DNA of 64,000 nucleotides from Rhizobiaceae bacterium (lineage in GTDB: Bacteria; Pseudomonadota; Alphaproteobacteria; Rhizobiales; Rhizobiaceae). Shown here in pieces: positions 46,643-55,999 of the stretch. The stretch is from positions 305,529-369,528 of the forward strand of contig JACVCH010000002.1 in NCBI GenBank assembly GCA_016742175.1, read 5' to 3'. Position 1 is the stretch's first letter. Each line of letters opens with the position of its first letter. The notes beneath the pieces are model-generated. The model was given only the letters and a program-made list of their open reading frames with translations, did no database searches and had not been told where the DNA came from. The translations under genes and the position numbers were made by a program.

Positions 46643-48133
46643 ATGGCCGAAGCCGCCCGCAAACTCGCAGCCGTCGAGACCCCGCTCTATCGCGAGGCCC
46701 CGAACAATATCGAGGCCGAACAGGCCCTCCTCGGCGCGATCCTCGTCAACAACGACGCCTTCTACCGTGTCTCGGACTTCCTGAAGGCGCAGCATTTCCA
46801 CGAGCCGCTGCACCGCAAGATCTTCGAGGTCGCGGGCGAACTGATCCGGATGGGCAAGATGGCCAATCCGGTGACGCTGAAGACCTTCCTGCCGGCCGAG
46901 GAAAAGGTCGGCGAGATGACCGTCTCGCACTATCTCGCCCGGCTCGCCGCCGAGGCCGTCAACGTCATCAACGCCGCCGATTACGGCCGCGCGATCTACG
47001 ACCTCGCCACGCGCCGAGCGCTGATCACGGTCGGCGAGGACATGGTCAACATCGCCTATGACGCGCCGGTCGACATGTCGCCGGCCGCGCAGATCGAGGA
47101 CGCGGAGCGGCGCCTCTTCGAACTGGCGGAGACCGGCCGCTACGATGGCGGCTTCGAGAGCTTTTCCGATGCGGTGAAGACCGCGATCGACATGGCGGCG
47201 GCCGCCTACCAGCGGGACGGACACCTTTCGGGTGTCTCGTCGGGCCTGCGCGACCTCGACGGCAAGATGGGCGGGCTGCAGCCGTCCGATTTGATCATCC
47301 TTGCCGGACGTCCCGGCATGGGCAAGACGTCGCTCGCCACCAACATCGCCTTCAACATCGCCCATGCCTACGAGCCCGAGCCGCAGGCGGACGGTTCGTT
47401 CAAGGCGAAGAATGGCGGCGTGATCGGATTCTTCTCGCTGGAAATGTCGGCCGAGCAGCTTGCGACGCGTATCATTTCCGAGCAGGCCGAGGTGCCCTCC
47501 TCCAAGATCCGGCGCGGCGACCTGACCGAGGCCGATTTCGAGAAGCTCGTCGGCTGTACGCAGACGCTGCAGAAAATCCCGCTCTTCATCGACGCGACCG
47601 GCGGCATCTCGATCGCGCAGCTTTCGGCGCGCGCCCGGCGGCTGAAGCGCCAGCGCGGGCTCGACGTGCTCGTCATCGACTACGTCCAGCTCATGCAGGG
47701 CTCGTCGAAGGCGTCGGCGCAGAACCGCGTGCAGGAAATCACCGAGATCACGACCGGGCTGAAGTCGCTCGCCAAGGAACTCAACGTCCCGATCATCGCG
47801 CTCTCCCAGCTCTCGCGTCAGGTCGAAAGCCGCGACGACAAGCGGCCGCAGCTTTCCGACCTTCGCGAATCGGGCTCGATCGAGCAGGATGCGGACGTGG
47901 TGCTGTTCGTCTATCGCGACGAATACTACCTCAAGAACAAGGAGCCCGAGCGCAACACGCTGGAGCATCAGGAGTGGGAGACGAAGCTGAACGAGGTACG
48001 CGGCAAGGCCGAAGTGATCATCGCAAAGCAGCGTCACGGCCCGACAGGCACCGTCTCGCTTTCCTTCGTCGGCGAGTTCACCCGCTTTGCCGACCTCGCC
48101 GAGGAGCATCACCTGCCCGAGCGGTTCGAATAG
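46643..48133 (+). CDS. dnaB: Replicative DNA helicase
   Basis: A 496-residue hexameric helicase. The N-terminal primase/loader-binding domain (EAEQALLGAILVNN) is followed by a linker and the RecA-like domain with Walker A AGRPGMGKTS, FSLEMSAEQL, and Walker B LDVLVIDYVQLM. No intein is present. ATG at 46643 taken, with GGTGGA upstream. alr begins at the next base after its stop. Confidence 0.97.
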   Translation: MAEAARKLAAVETPLYREAPNNIEAEQALLGAILVNNDAFYRVSDFLKAQHFHEPLHRKIFEVAGELIRMGKMANPVTLKTFLPAEEKVGEMTVSHYLARLAAEAVNVINAADYGRAIYDLATRRALITVGEDMVNIAYDAPVDMSPAAQIEDAERRLFELAETGRYDGGFESFSDAVKTAIDMAAAAYQRDGHLSGVSSGLRDLDGKMGGLQPSDLIILAGRPGMGKTSLATNIAFNIAHAYEPEPQADGSFKAKNGGVIGFFSLEMSAEQLATRIISEQAEVPSSKIRRGDLTEADFEKLVGCTQTLQKIPLFIDATGGISIAQLSARARRLKRQRGLDVLVIDYVQLMQGSSKASAQNRVQEITEITTGLKSLAKELNVPIIALSQLSRQVESRDDKRPQLSDLRESGSIEQDADVVLFVYRDEYYLKNKEPERNTLEHQEWETKLNEVRGKAEVIIAKQRHGPTGTVSLSFVGEFTRFADLAEEHHLPERFE

Positions 48134-49312
48134 TTGGCGCTCTTCGCAGGGAATCCGGCCGAGATCGATCCGCGCATCTGCGGCGGCCGGCTGTCGATCG
48201 ACGTCGAGGCGCTGGCGGCGAATTACCGCCTTCTCGCAGCGAAGGCGCGACCTGCGCGCGTCGCCGGTGTCGTCAAGGCGAACGCCTATGGGCTCGGCAT
48301 CGACGTGGTCGCGCCGGTGCTCTGGGCGGAGGGCTGCCGCGTCTTCTTCGTCGCGCTGCCTCAGGAAGGCATCGCGCTGCGCAAGGTTTTGCCGGACGCC
48401 GACATCCACGTTCTCGCGGGCCTGTTCGAGCCGCATGCGGCGCAGGCCTATCGCAAGGCGCGGCTGATCCCGGTCCTCAACGACGAGGCCGACATCTCGC
48501 TCTGGGAAGCCTATGGCTGGGACGCGCCGGACGGGCCGCGCCCGTGCGCGCTGCATGTCGACACCGGCATGAACCGGCTCGGGCTGAGCGGCCAACAGGT
48601 CACGCGGTTCTTCCACGAGAACAAGCTGACGCGGGCGCTGACGCCGCGGCTCGTCATGAGCCACCTCGCCTCAGCCGACGATCCCGCCTCGCCCGCGAAC
48701 AAGCGCCAGCTCGAATCATTCCAGTCGGTTGAGCGGCTCTTCAAAGGCGTCGCTTCAAGCCTGGCGAACTCGGCCGGTACGTATCTTTCGGGCGACTACG
48801 CGTTCGACCTCGTCCGGCCGGGCATCGCGCTTTATGGCGGCACGCCGCAGGCAGGGCTCGCAAACCCGATGCGGCCGGTCGCCACCGTCGAGGCGCGGAT
48901 CGTGCAGGTGCGCGAAGCGAAGGCGGGCGAGACGGTCAGCTATGGCGGCACGGTGACGCTGAAACGCGATACGCTGATCGCGGTCGCGGCCGTGGGCTAT
49001 GCGGATGGCTTGCATCGCGCGCTTTCGGGCTCGGGCGTGCCTTTGCGGGAAGCGCGGAAGGAAGGTGGGCATGGGTTCATCGCCGGGCGGCGCGTGCCGA
49101 TCCTCGGGCGGGTGACGATGGATCTGACGCTGTTCGACGTGACCGATCTCGGGCCCGGCGCCGTGGGGCATGGGGACTGGATCGAGTTGTTTGGGGCGAA
49201 TGTTCCGATCGACGAGGCCGCGGGTGCGGCGGGGACGATTGCGTATGAGCTGCTGACCTCGCTCGGGGGGCGGTATTTGCGGCGGGTGGTGCATGGGGAG
49301 CGCCATCGATGA
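48134..49312 (+). CDS. alr: Alanine racemase
   Basis: A 392-residue PLP enzyme that makes D-alanine for peptidoglycan. The PLP lysine is K48 in VVKANAYGLG, and VSYGGTV in the C-terminal domain carries the second catalytic Tyr. The start is a TTG immediately after the dnaB stop with no own Shine-Dalgarno sequence, so it probably relies on translational coupling. Confidence 0.93.
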   Translation: MALFAGNPAEIDPRICGGRLSIDVEALAANYRLLAAKARPARVAGVVKANAYGLGIDVVAPVLWAEGCRVFFVALPQEGIALRKVLPDADIHVLAGLFEPHAAQAYRKARLIPVLNDEADISLWEAYGWDAPDGPRPCALHVDTGMNRLGLSGQQVTRFFHENKLTRALTPRLVMSHLASADDPASPANKRQLESFQSVERLFKGVASSLANSAGTYLSGDYAFDLVRPGIALYGGTPQAGLANPMRPVATVEARIVQVREAKAGETVSYGGTVTLKRDTLIAVAAVGYADGLHRALSGSGVPLREARKEGGHGFIAGRRVPILGRVTMDLTLFDVTDLGPGAVGHGDWIELFGANVPIDEAAGAAGTIAYELLTSLGGRYLRRVVHGERHR

Positions 49313-49330
49313 AGGTTTGCGCTCGACGTT

Positions 49331-49444
49331 GCCCCCATCTGTCCTGCCGGACATCTCCCCCGCGAGGGGGGAGATCACGCGGTGTCGGCGCCGAGACTAA
49401 TCTCCCCCCATGCGGGGGAGATGTCCGGCAGGACAGAGGGGGGC
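49331..49444. repeat. Palindromic intergenic repeat between alr and radA
   Basis: Arms of about 45 bases (49331-49375 and 49399-49444) are inverted copies with about four differences. Each contains CTGTCCTGCCGGACATCTCC and, further in, a CCCCCGC-x-GGGGGG core. Palindromes of this wording recur between genes in Phyllobacteriaceae-type genomes as far as I recall. It fills most of the gap between the two genes and should form a strong RNA hairpin. Confidence 0.75.
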
Positions 49445-49486
49445 GCCGTAGAGCGGCAACCGGGCAGATTTCGGGAATGTTCTCCA

Positions 49487-50890
<1,404 letters not shown>

Positions 50891-50935
50891 GAACGAGCCG
50901 GCAGGCCAGGCCGCCGGCAGGTGAACGGAGCTTCA

Positions 50936-51478
50936 ATGCCGATTACGCTGCTGGACGGAATTCTCGTCGGCTTCACCCTCGTTTCGGCGATGCTCGCCAT
51001 GGTCCGCGGTTTCTCGCGCGAAGTGCTGTCGATCGCGTCCTGGGTCGCGGCGGCTGCGGCAGCGTTCTATTTCCACCCGATCCTCGTGCCTTACGTCGCG
51101 CCCTATATCGACAATGCGCAGCTCGCGCTCTTTGCGGCAGCGGCCATCGTCTTCTTCATCGCGCTGATCATCGTCACCGTGATCACGATGAAGGTCGCTG
51201 ATTTCATCATCGACAGTCGCGTCGGCGCGCTCGACCGGACGCTCGGCTTCGTCTACGGCGCCGCGCGCGGCATCCTGGTCGTCGCCGTCGCCTTCCTGTT
51301 TTTCTCGTGGCTGGTCGGCTCCAACCAGCCGGGTTGGGTCGCGGAGGCCAAGTCGCGGCCGCTGCTCGAAGGCATCGGCACCTGGCTCGAGGGCGTTCTG
51401 CCCGACGACCCCGAAAACTCGCTCATCGACCGGCTCGGCACGAGCGAGGACGAGACACCGCCGCCGGCCGGCAACTAG
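50936..51478 (+). CDS. cvpA: CvpA family protein
   Basis: A 180-residue inner-membrane protein of the CvpA family with four hydrophobic segments (about residues 5-22, 27-45, 63-85 and 100-125) and a soluble tail ending in PPPAGN. In E. coli cvpA is upstream of purF, as here, and is needed for colicin V production and envelope stress tolerance. The ATG at 50936 with CGGAG upstream is preferred to the GTG at 50921. Confidence 0.9.
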   Translation: MPITLLDGILVGFTLVSAMLAMVRGFSREVLSIASWVAAAAAAFYFHPILVPYVAPYIDNAQLALFAAAAIVFFIALIIVTVITMKVADFIIDSRVGALDRTLGFVYGAARGILVVAVAFLFFSWLVGSNQPGWVAEAKSRPLLEGIGTWLEGVLPDDPENSLIDRLGTSEDETPPPAGN

Positions 51479-51485
51479 ATGATCG

Positions 51486-51506
51486 CGGCGCCTTATGGCG
51501 CCGTTT
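51486..51506 (+). promoter_or_regulatory. Hairpin between cvpA and purF
   Basis: CGGCGCC-TTAT-GGCGCCG forms a perfect 7-bp stem and is followed by TTT. It ends 27 bases before the purF start, so it may be a weak terminator or attenuator between cvpA and purF. Confidence 0.5.
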
Positions 51507-51532
51507 CCCTTCGTTCTGAAAGGCGAGACGCC

Positions 51533-53005
51533 ATGGCAGACGCAGACGATACCCCGTTCTCCTCCGGGGCCGACGACCGCTTTCACGACGAATGCGGCGT
51601 CTTCGGCATTTTCGGCCGGCAGGACGCGGCGGCCATCGTCACGCTCGGCCTGCACGCGCTCCAGCATCGCGGACAGGAAGCGGCCGGCATCGTCTCCTAT
51701 GACGGGACGCAGTTTCACGTCGAGCGCCATATCGGCCTGATCGGCGACAGCTTCACGAAGAAGTCGGTCATGGACCGGCTTCAGGGCTCGCGCGCCATCG
51801 GCCATACCCGCTACGCGACGACGGGGGGCTCCGGCCTGCGCAACGTCCAGCCCTTCTTCGCCGAACTCGCCGATGGCGGGCTCGCGGTCGCGCATAACGG
51901 CAACATCACCAATGCGATGACCGTGCAGCGCCGGCTGCAGAAGGAAGGCTCGATCTTCTCGTCGACCTCCGACACCGAAACCATCCTGCACCTGATCGCG
52001 ACGTCGAAGGAGCGCGATACGAATTCGCGCTTCATCGACGCCGTGCACCAGCTCGAAGGCGCGTTCTCGCTCGTCGCGCTGACGTCGAAGAAGATGATCG
52101 GCTGCCGCGACCCGCTCGGCATCCGCCCGCTGGTGCTCGGCGACCTCGACGGCGCCTACATCTTCGCATCCGAAACCTGCGCGCTGGACATCATGGGCGC
52201 GCGTTTCGTCCGCGACCTGAAGCCCGGCGAGATGGTGGTCGTGACCACCAAGGGGCTGGAAAGCTTCTTTCCGTTCGAGCAGGCGAAGCCGCGCTTCTGC
52301 GTCTTCGAATATGTCTATTTCGCCCGGCCGGATTCTTCGGTCGAGGGCCGCAACGTCTACGACGTGCGCAAGCAGATCGGCGTCGAACTGGCGCGCGAAA
52401 GCCCCGTCGAGGCCGATATCGTCGTGCCGGTGCCCGATTCGGGCACGCCGGCGGCGATCGGGTTCGCGCAGGAGGCGAAGCTGCCGTTCGAGCTCGGCAT
52501 CATCCGCAACCATTATGTCGGCCGCACCTTCATCCAGCCCTCCGATTCGATCCGCCACATGGGCGTCAAGCTCAAGCACAACGCCAACCGGCGCATGATC
52601 GAGGGCAAGCGCGTGGTGCTCGTCGACGATTCCATCGTGCGCGGCACGACCAGCCAGAAGATCGTGCAGATGGTGCGCGATGCGGGCGCGCGCGAAGTCC
52701 ACATGCGCATCGCCTCGCCGCCGACGCGGGCCTCGTGCTTCTACGGCGTCGACACGCCGGAGACGGCCAAGCTTCTCGCCAGCCGCATGTCGGTGGAGGA
52801 GATGGCGGAGTTCATCCGGGTCGATTCGCTCGGCTTCCTGTCGATCGACGGGCTTTATCGCGCGGTGGGCGAGCCTGCCCGCGACAACGAGCAGCCGCAG
52901 TTCTGCGACGCCTGCTTCACCACGCAATACCCGACGCGCCTGACCGATCTCGACGGCGTCGACAATGTGCGCACGCTCTCCTTGCTTGCGAACAACGGGC
53001 AATAA
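51533..53005 (+). CDS. purF: Amidophosphoribosyltransferase
   Basis: The first enzyme of de novo purine synthesis (PRPP + glutamine to phosphoribosylamine), 490 residues. C21 in DECGVFGIFG is the glutaminase nucleophile, freed by removal of a 20-residue propeptide. The PRPP site is VVLVDDSIVRGTT. Late cysteines (FCDACF) are placed as in the type that carries an iron-sulphur cluster, such as B. subtilis PurF. ATG at 51533, with AAGGCGAG upstream. Confidence 0.96.
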   Translation: MADADDTPFSSGADDRFHDECGVFGIFGRQDAAAIVTLGLHALQHRGQEAAGIVSYDGTQFHVERHIGLIGDSFTKKSVMDRLQGSRAIGHTRYATTGGSGLRNVQPFFAELADGGLAVAHNGNITNAMTVQRRLQKEGSIFSSTSDTETILHLIATSKERDTNSRFIDAVHQLEGAFSLVALTSKKMIGCRDPLGIRPLVLGDLDGAYIFASETCALDIMGARFVRDLKPGEMVVVTTKGLESFFPFEQAKPRFCVFEYVYFARPDSSVEGRNVYDVRKQIGVELARESPVEADIVVPVPDSGTPAAIGFAQEAKLPFELGIIRNHYVGRTFIQPSDSIRHMGVKLKHNANRRMIEGKRVVLVDDSIVRGTTSQKIVQMVRDAGAREVHMRIASPPTRASCFYGVDTPETAKLLASRMSVEEMAEFIRVDSLGFLSIDGLYRAVGEPARDNEQPQFCDACFTTQYPTRLTDLDGVDNVRTLSLLANNGQ

Positions 53006-53017
53006 CAGACGGACAAG

Positions 53018-53746
53018 ATGACGGAAAAGCTCGACCTTCAAGGGCGCGTCGCGCTCGTGACCGGCGCCTCGCGCGGCATCGGCTACCATGTCGCCAAGGA
53101 GTTGGCCGCGGCCGGCGCACATGTGATCGCGGTCGCCCGAACCGTCGGCGGGCTCGAAGAACTCGACGACGAGATCCAGGCGGCCGGCGGACATGCGACG
53201 CTCGTGCCGCTCGACCTGATGGACATGCCCGGCATCGACCGCCTCGGCGGCGCGATCTTCGATCGCTGGGGCAAGCTCGACATCCTCGTCGCCAATGCCG
53301 GCATCCTCGGCATCATCGCACCGATCGGCCATGTCGAGGCGAAGGTCTTCGACAAGGTGATGGCGACGAACGTGACCGGCACGTGGCGGCTGATCCGCTC
53401 GGTCGACCCGCTCCTGCGGAAATCCGACGCCGGCCGCGCCATCGTCATGACGTCCGACCTCGCCGCCCATCCGCGCGCCTATTGGGGACCGTTCGCCGCC
53501 TCGAAGGCTGCCGTCGAGGCAATGGTGCGAAGCTGGGCGCTGGAGACGCAGAAGTCGGCACTGCGCGTCAATCTCGTCGACCCCGGCCCGACGCGCACCG
53601 CGCACCGCGCGCTCGCCATGCCCGGCGAAGACCCCAAGACCATCCCGCACCCGTCCGAGATCGCCGCGCGGATCGCGGCGCTGGCTTCGGCGAGCGTCAG
53701 CGAAACCGGCAAGGTGTTCGACGTCCGTCAGGATCGCTTCCGCTAG
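53018..53746 (+). CDS. SDR oxidoreductase with Phe in place of the catalytic Tyr
   Basis: A 242-residue short-chain dehydrogenase fold protein. The cofactor site VTGASRGIG and NAG are intact and S146 and K163 are in place, but the usual YxxxK reads FAASK, with Phe at residue 159. The gene begins 12 bases after purF and is probably co-transcribed. Similar SDR genes follow purF in other Rhizobiales. The reaction is unknown; with Phe at the active site, it may be impaired as a reductase or use another residue (for example Y155). Confidence 0.85.
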   Translation: MTEKLDLQGRVALVTGASRGIGYHVAKELAAAGAHVIAVARTVGGLEELDDEIQAAGGHATLVPLDLMDMPGIDRLGGAIFDRWGKLDILVANAGILGIIAPIGHVEAKVFDKVMATNVTGTWRLIRSVDPLLRKSDAGRAIVMTSDLAAHPRAYWGPFAASKAAVEAMVRSWALETQKSALRVNLVDPGPTRTAHRALAMPGEDPKTIPHPSEIAARIAALASASVSETGKVFDVRQDRFR

Positions 53747-53883
53747 GGAACTGGACCAGTTGCCTGCGGGGGACTGGCCACAGTGGCACAATGGACAGGA
53801 TTTCGGCCGCGGCCGATCCTTGCGCTTCGCATGCGCGACTCGTTCGCAAGGACGTCGCCATGCCAACGCGAGAGGGGTCCGGC

Positions 53884-55332
53884 ATGTCCGAAGACGATTT
53901 CACAATCCATCGCCACGAACCGTCGCTCTACAACGCGGATCTTGCACCGCTGCCGCCGCAGGCACGCAAGTGGGGCTGGTTCGAGATCTTCAACGTCTGG
54001 TCGAACGACGTGCAGAGCCTGTTCGGCTACACGCTCGCCGCATCGCTGTTCCTGACCTACGGCCTCAATGGCTGGGCCGTCTTCGCCGCCATCGTTCTCG
54101 CCGGCTTCATCGTCATGGTGCTGGTCAACCTGTCAGGGCGTCCGAGCGTGAAATACGGCATTCCCTATCCCGTCCTCGCCCGCGCGTCGATGGGCGTGCG
54201 CGGGGCCAATTTTCCGGCCATGATCCGCGGCATCGTCGCGATCTTCTGGTACGGCGTGCAGACCTATTTTGCTTCCACGGCGGTCGCGCTGCTGATCAAC
54301 GCGATCTTCGGCCTGTCCGGCGGATCGGAATTCCTCGGCATGACCGCGGTCGGCTGGGTCTCCTACGCCATCGTCTGCATCTTCCAGCTCGCCCTGTTCA
54401 TGCGCGGCATCGATTCCATCGCCGTCTTCCTGAACTGGGCCGGGCCGCTGGTCTATGTCGTCATGATCGTGCTGATGTTCATGATCTGGTACCAGGCCGG
54501 CAGCGAACTCCTGCCGGCGGTGAGCACGATCTTCACGGGCACCGGCGACTATGAGGGAACCTCGCTCGGCGCCTTCGTCGCCATCGTCGGCACGATGGTC
54601 GCGTATTTCGCGGCGGTCATCATCAATTTCGGCGACTTCTCGCGCTTCGTGAAGACGGAAGGCGCGATGCGGAAGGGCAATCTGATCGGCTTGCCCGGCA
54701 ATGTCGCATTCTTCTCGATGATCGCCCTCTTCGTCACCGCCGGCACCGTGGTGGTCTTCGGCGAAGCGCTGACCAACCCGGCCGAGATCGTCGAGCGGGT
54801 CGACAATCTGTTCCTGACGGTGGTCGCCGCGCTCACTTTCTTCGCGGCGACGGTCGGCATCAATCTCGTCGCGAACTTCATCCCGCCCGCCTACGACCTC
54901 GCCAACCTGTCGCCGTCACGGATTTCGTGGCGCACCGGCGGCATCATAACCGCCGTCATCGCATTCTTCATCGGCGCGCTATGGGTATCGGTGATCTCCA
55001 ATATCGGCATCGCGGCATTCGTCGACACGCTCGGCGCAGTGCTGGCGCCGCTCTACGGCATCCTCGTCGTCGACTACTATCTCGTGCGCCGCCAGAAGCT
55101 CGATCTCCAGCAGCTCTTTTCGACCGATCCCGACGGGCTCTACTACTACGACAGCGGCTGGAACACGAAGGCGCTGATCGCCTTCGCCATTGCCGCTATC
55201 TTCTCGGTGGCTTCGGTCTGGGTGCCGGCGCTCCAGGCGATGTCCGGATTCGCCTGGCTGTTCGGCGCGGCGATCGGCGGGCTCTTCCACTACCTCCTGA
55301 TGCGCAATCACGAGGTGCTTCGAACCGCCTGA
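53884..55332 (+). CDS. NCS1 family nucleobase/hydantoin permease
   Basis: A 482-residue secondary transporter of the nucleobase:cation symporter-1 family, with about 12 hydrophobic segments. Typical parts are NADLAPLPPQARKWGWFEIFNVW (cut), GIPYPVLARASMGVRGANFPA (cut) and IINFGDFSRFVK. Substrates in this family include uracil, cytosine, allantoin and hydantoins; this one cannot be assigned. The position after purF suggests purine or pyrimidine uptake, but the 137-base gap may hold a separate promoter. The ATG at 53884 has GAGAGGGG upstream; ATG at 53860 is possible. Confidence 0.88.
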   Translation: MSEDDFTIHRHEPSLYNADLAPLPPQARKWGWFEIFNVWSNDVQSLFGYTLAASLFLTYGLNGWAVFAAIVLAGFIVMVLVNLSGRPSVKYGIPYPVLARASMGVRGANFPAMIRGIVAIFWYGVQTYFASTAVALLINAIFGLSGGSEFLGMTAVGWVSYAIVCIFQLALFMRGIDSIAVFLNWAGPLVYVVMIVLMFMIWYQAGSELLPAVSTIFTGTGDYEGTSLGAFVAIVGTMVAYFAAVIINFGDFSRFVKTEGAMRKGNLIGLPGNVAFFSMIALFVTAGTVVVFGEALTNPAEIVERVDNLFLTVVAALTFFAATVGINLVANFIPPAYDLANLSPSRISWRTGGIITAVIAFFIGALWVSVISNIGIAAFVDTLGAVLAPLYGILVVDYYLVRRQKLDLQQLFSTDPDGLYYYDSGWNTKALIAFAIAAIFSVASVWVPALQAMSGFAWLFGAAIGGLFHYLLMRNHEVLRTA

Positions 55333-55335
55333 GGC

Positions 55336-55839
55336 TCAGGCGGCGGTGACCGTAAGTTCGGGCTTCGTGTTGATGGTCTGGAAGACGACGCAGTAGCGCT
55401 CGGTGAGTTTCAGGAGCGCATCGATGCGCTCCTGCGGCTCGTCCGTGTCGAGGTGGAAATTGAGACGGATCGACTGGAAGCCGACCGGCGCGTCCCTGGC
55501 GACGCCGAGCGTGCCGCGGAAATCGAGATCGCCCTCGGCCTCGACCCTTGCGTTGCCGAGCCGGAATTCGAGCGCGGTGGCGACGGCCTTCAGCGTAACG
55601 CCGGCACAAGCGACCAGCGCTTCGAGCAACATGTCGCCGGAGCAAAGCTCGGCGCCCGAGCCGCCGGTCGCCGGATGAAGCCCGGCCATTTCGAGCGCCC
55701 TTCCCGTCTCCACCTTGCAGGCGATCGACTGGTCGTCGAGCGTGCCCTTGGCCTTGAGCGTGACGATGGCGGCCTTGGCGTCGTCCTTGTAGCGTGCCTT
55801 GAGCGGCGCCTGCAGGGTCTTCAGTTCCGTCGAATCCAT
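55336..55839 (-). CDS. OsmC family protein
   Basis: A 167-residue thiol-dependent peroxidase-like protein of the OsmC/Ohr fold. The family cysteine positions appear in ELCSGDM and LVACAGVTLKA. Members reduce organic hydroperoxides or are stress proteins of unknown role. AGGAG lies close upstream of the ATG. It is convergent with the NCS1 gene, 3 bases apart. Confidence 0.85.
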   Translation of the reverse strand: MDSTELKTLQAPLKARYKDDAKAAIVTLKAKGTLDDQSIACKVETGRALEMAGLHPATGGSGAELCSGDMLLEALVACAGVTLKAVATALEFRLGNARVEAEGDLDFRGTLGVARDAPVGFQSIRLNFHLDTDEPQERIDALLKLTERYCVVFQTINTKPELTVTAA

Positions 55840-55999
55840 GACTATCTCCTCATATGCGCGCGATGCTAGCTGCCCGTTCGTCATGCCGCCAGCGGAACCC
55901 GCCGGCCGGCATCCGGATTGACGTGGACTGCCATTCGGCTACCCTCCGCGCCAACGGCCGACAAGAGCCGCTTGGCCTCGAGAGGTTGGAGGTGCGGCA

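Noticed and set aside
50933..53866. 977-codon minus-strand frame opposite cvpA, purF and the SDR
   Set aside because: Same reason; the plus-strand genes have clear motifs and this frame has none.
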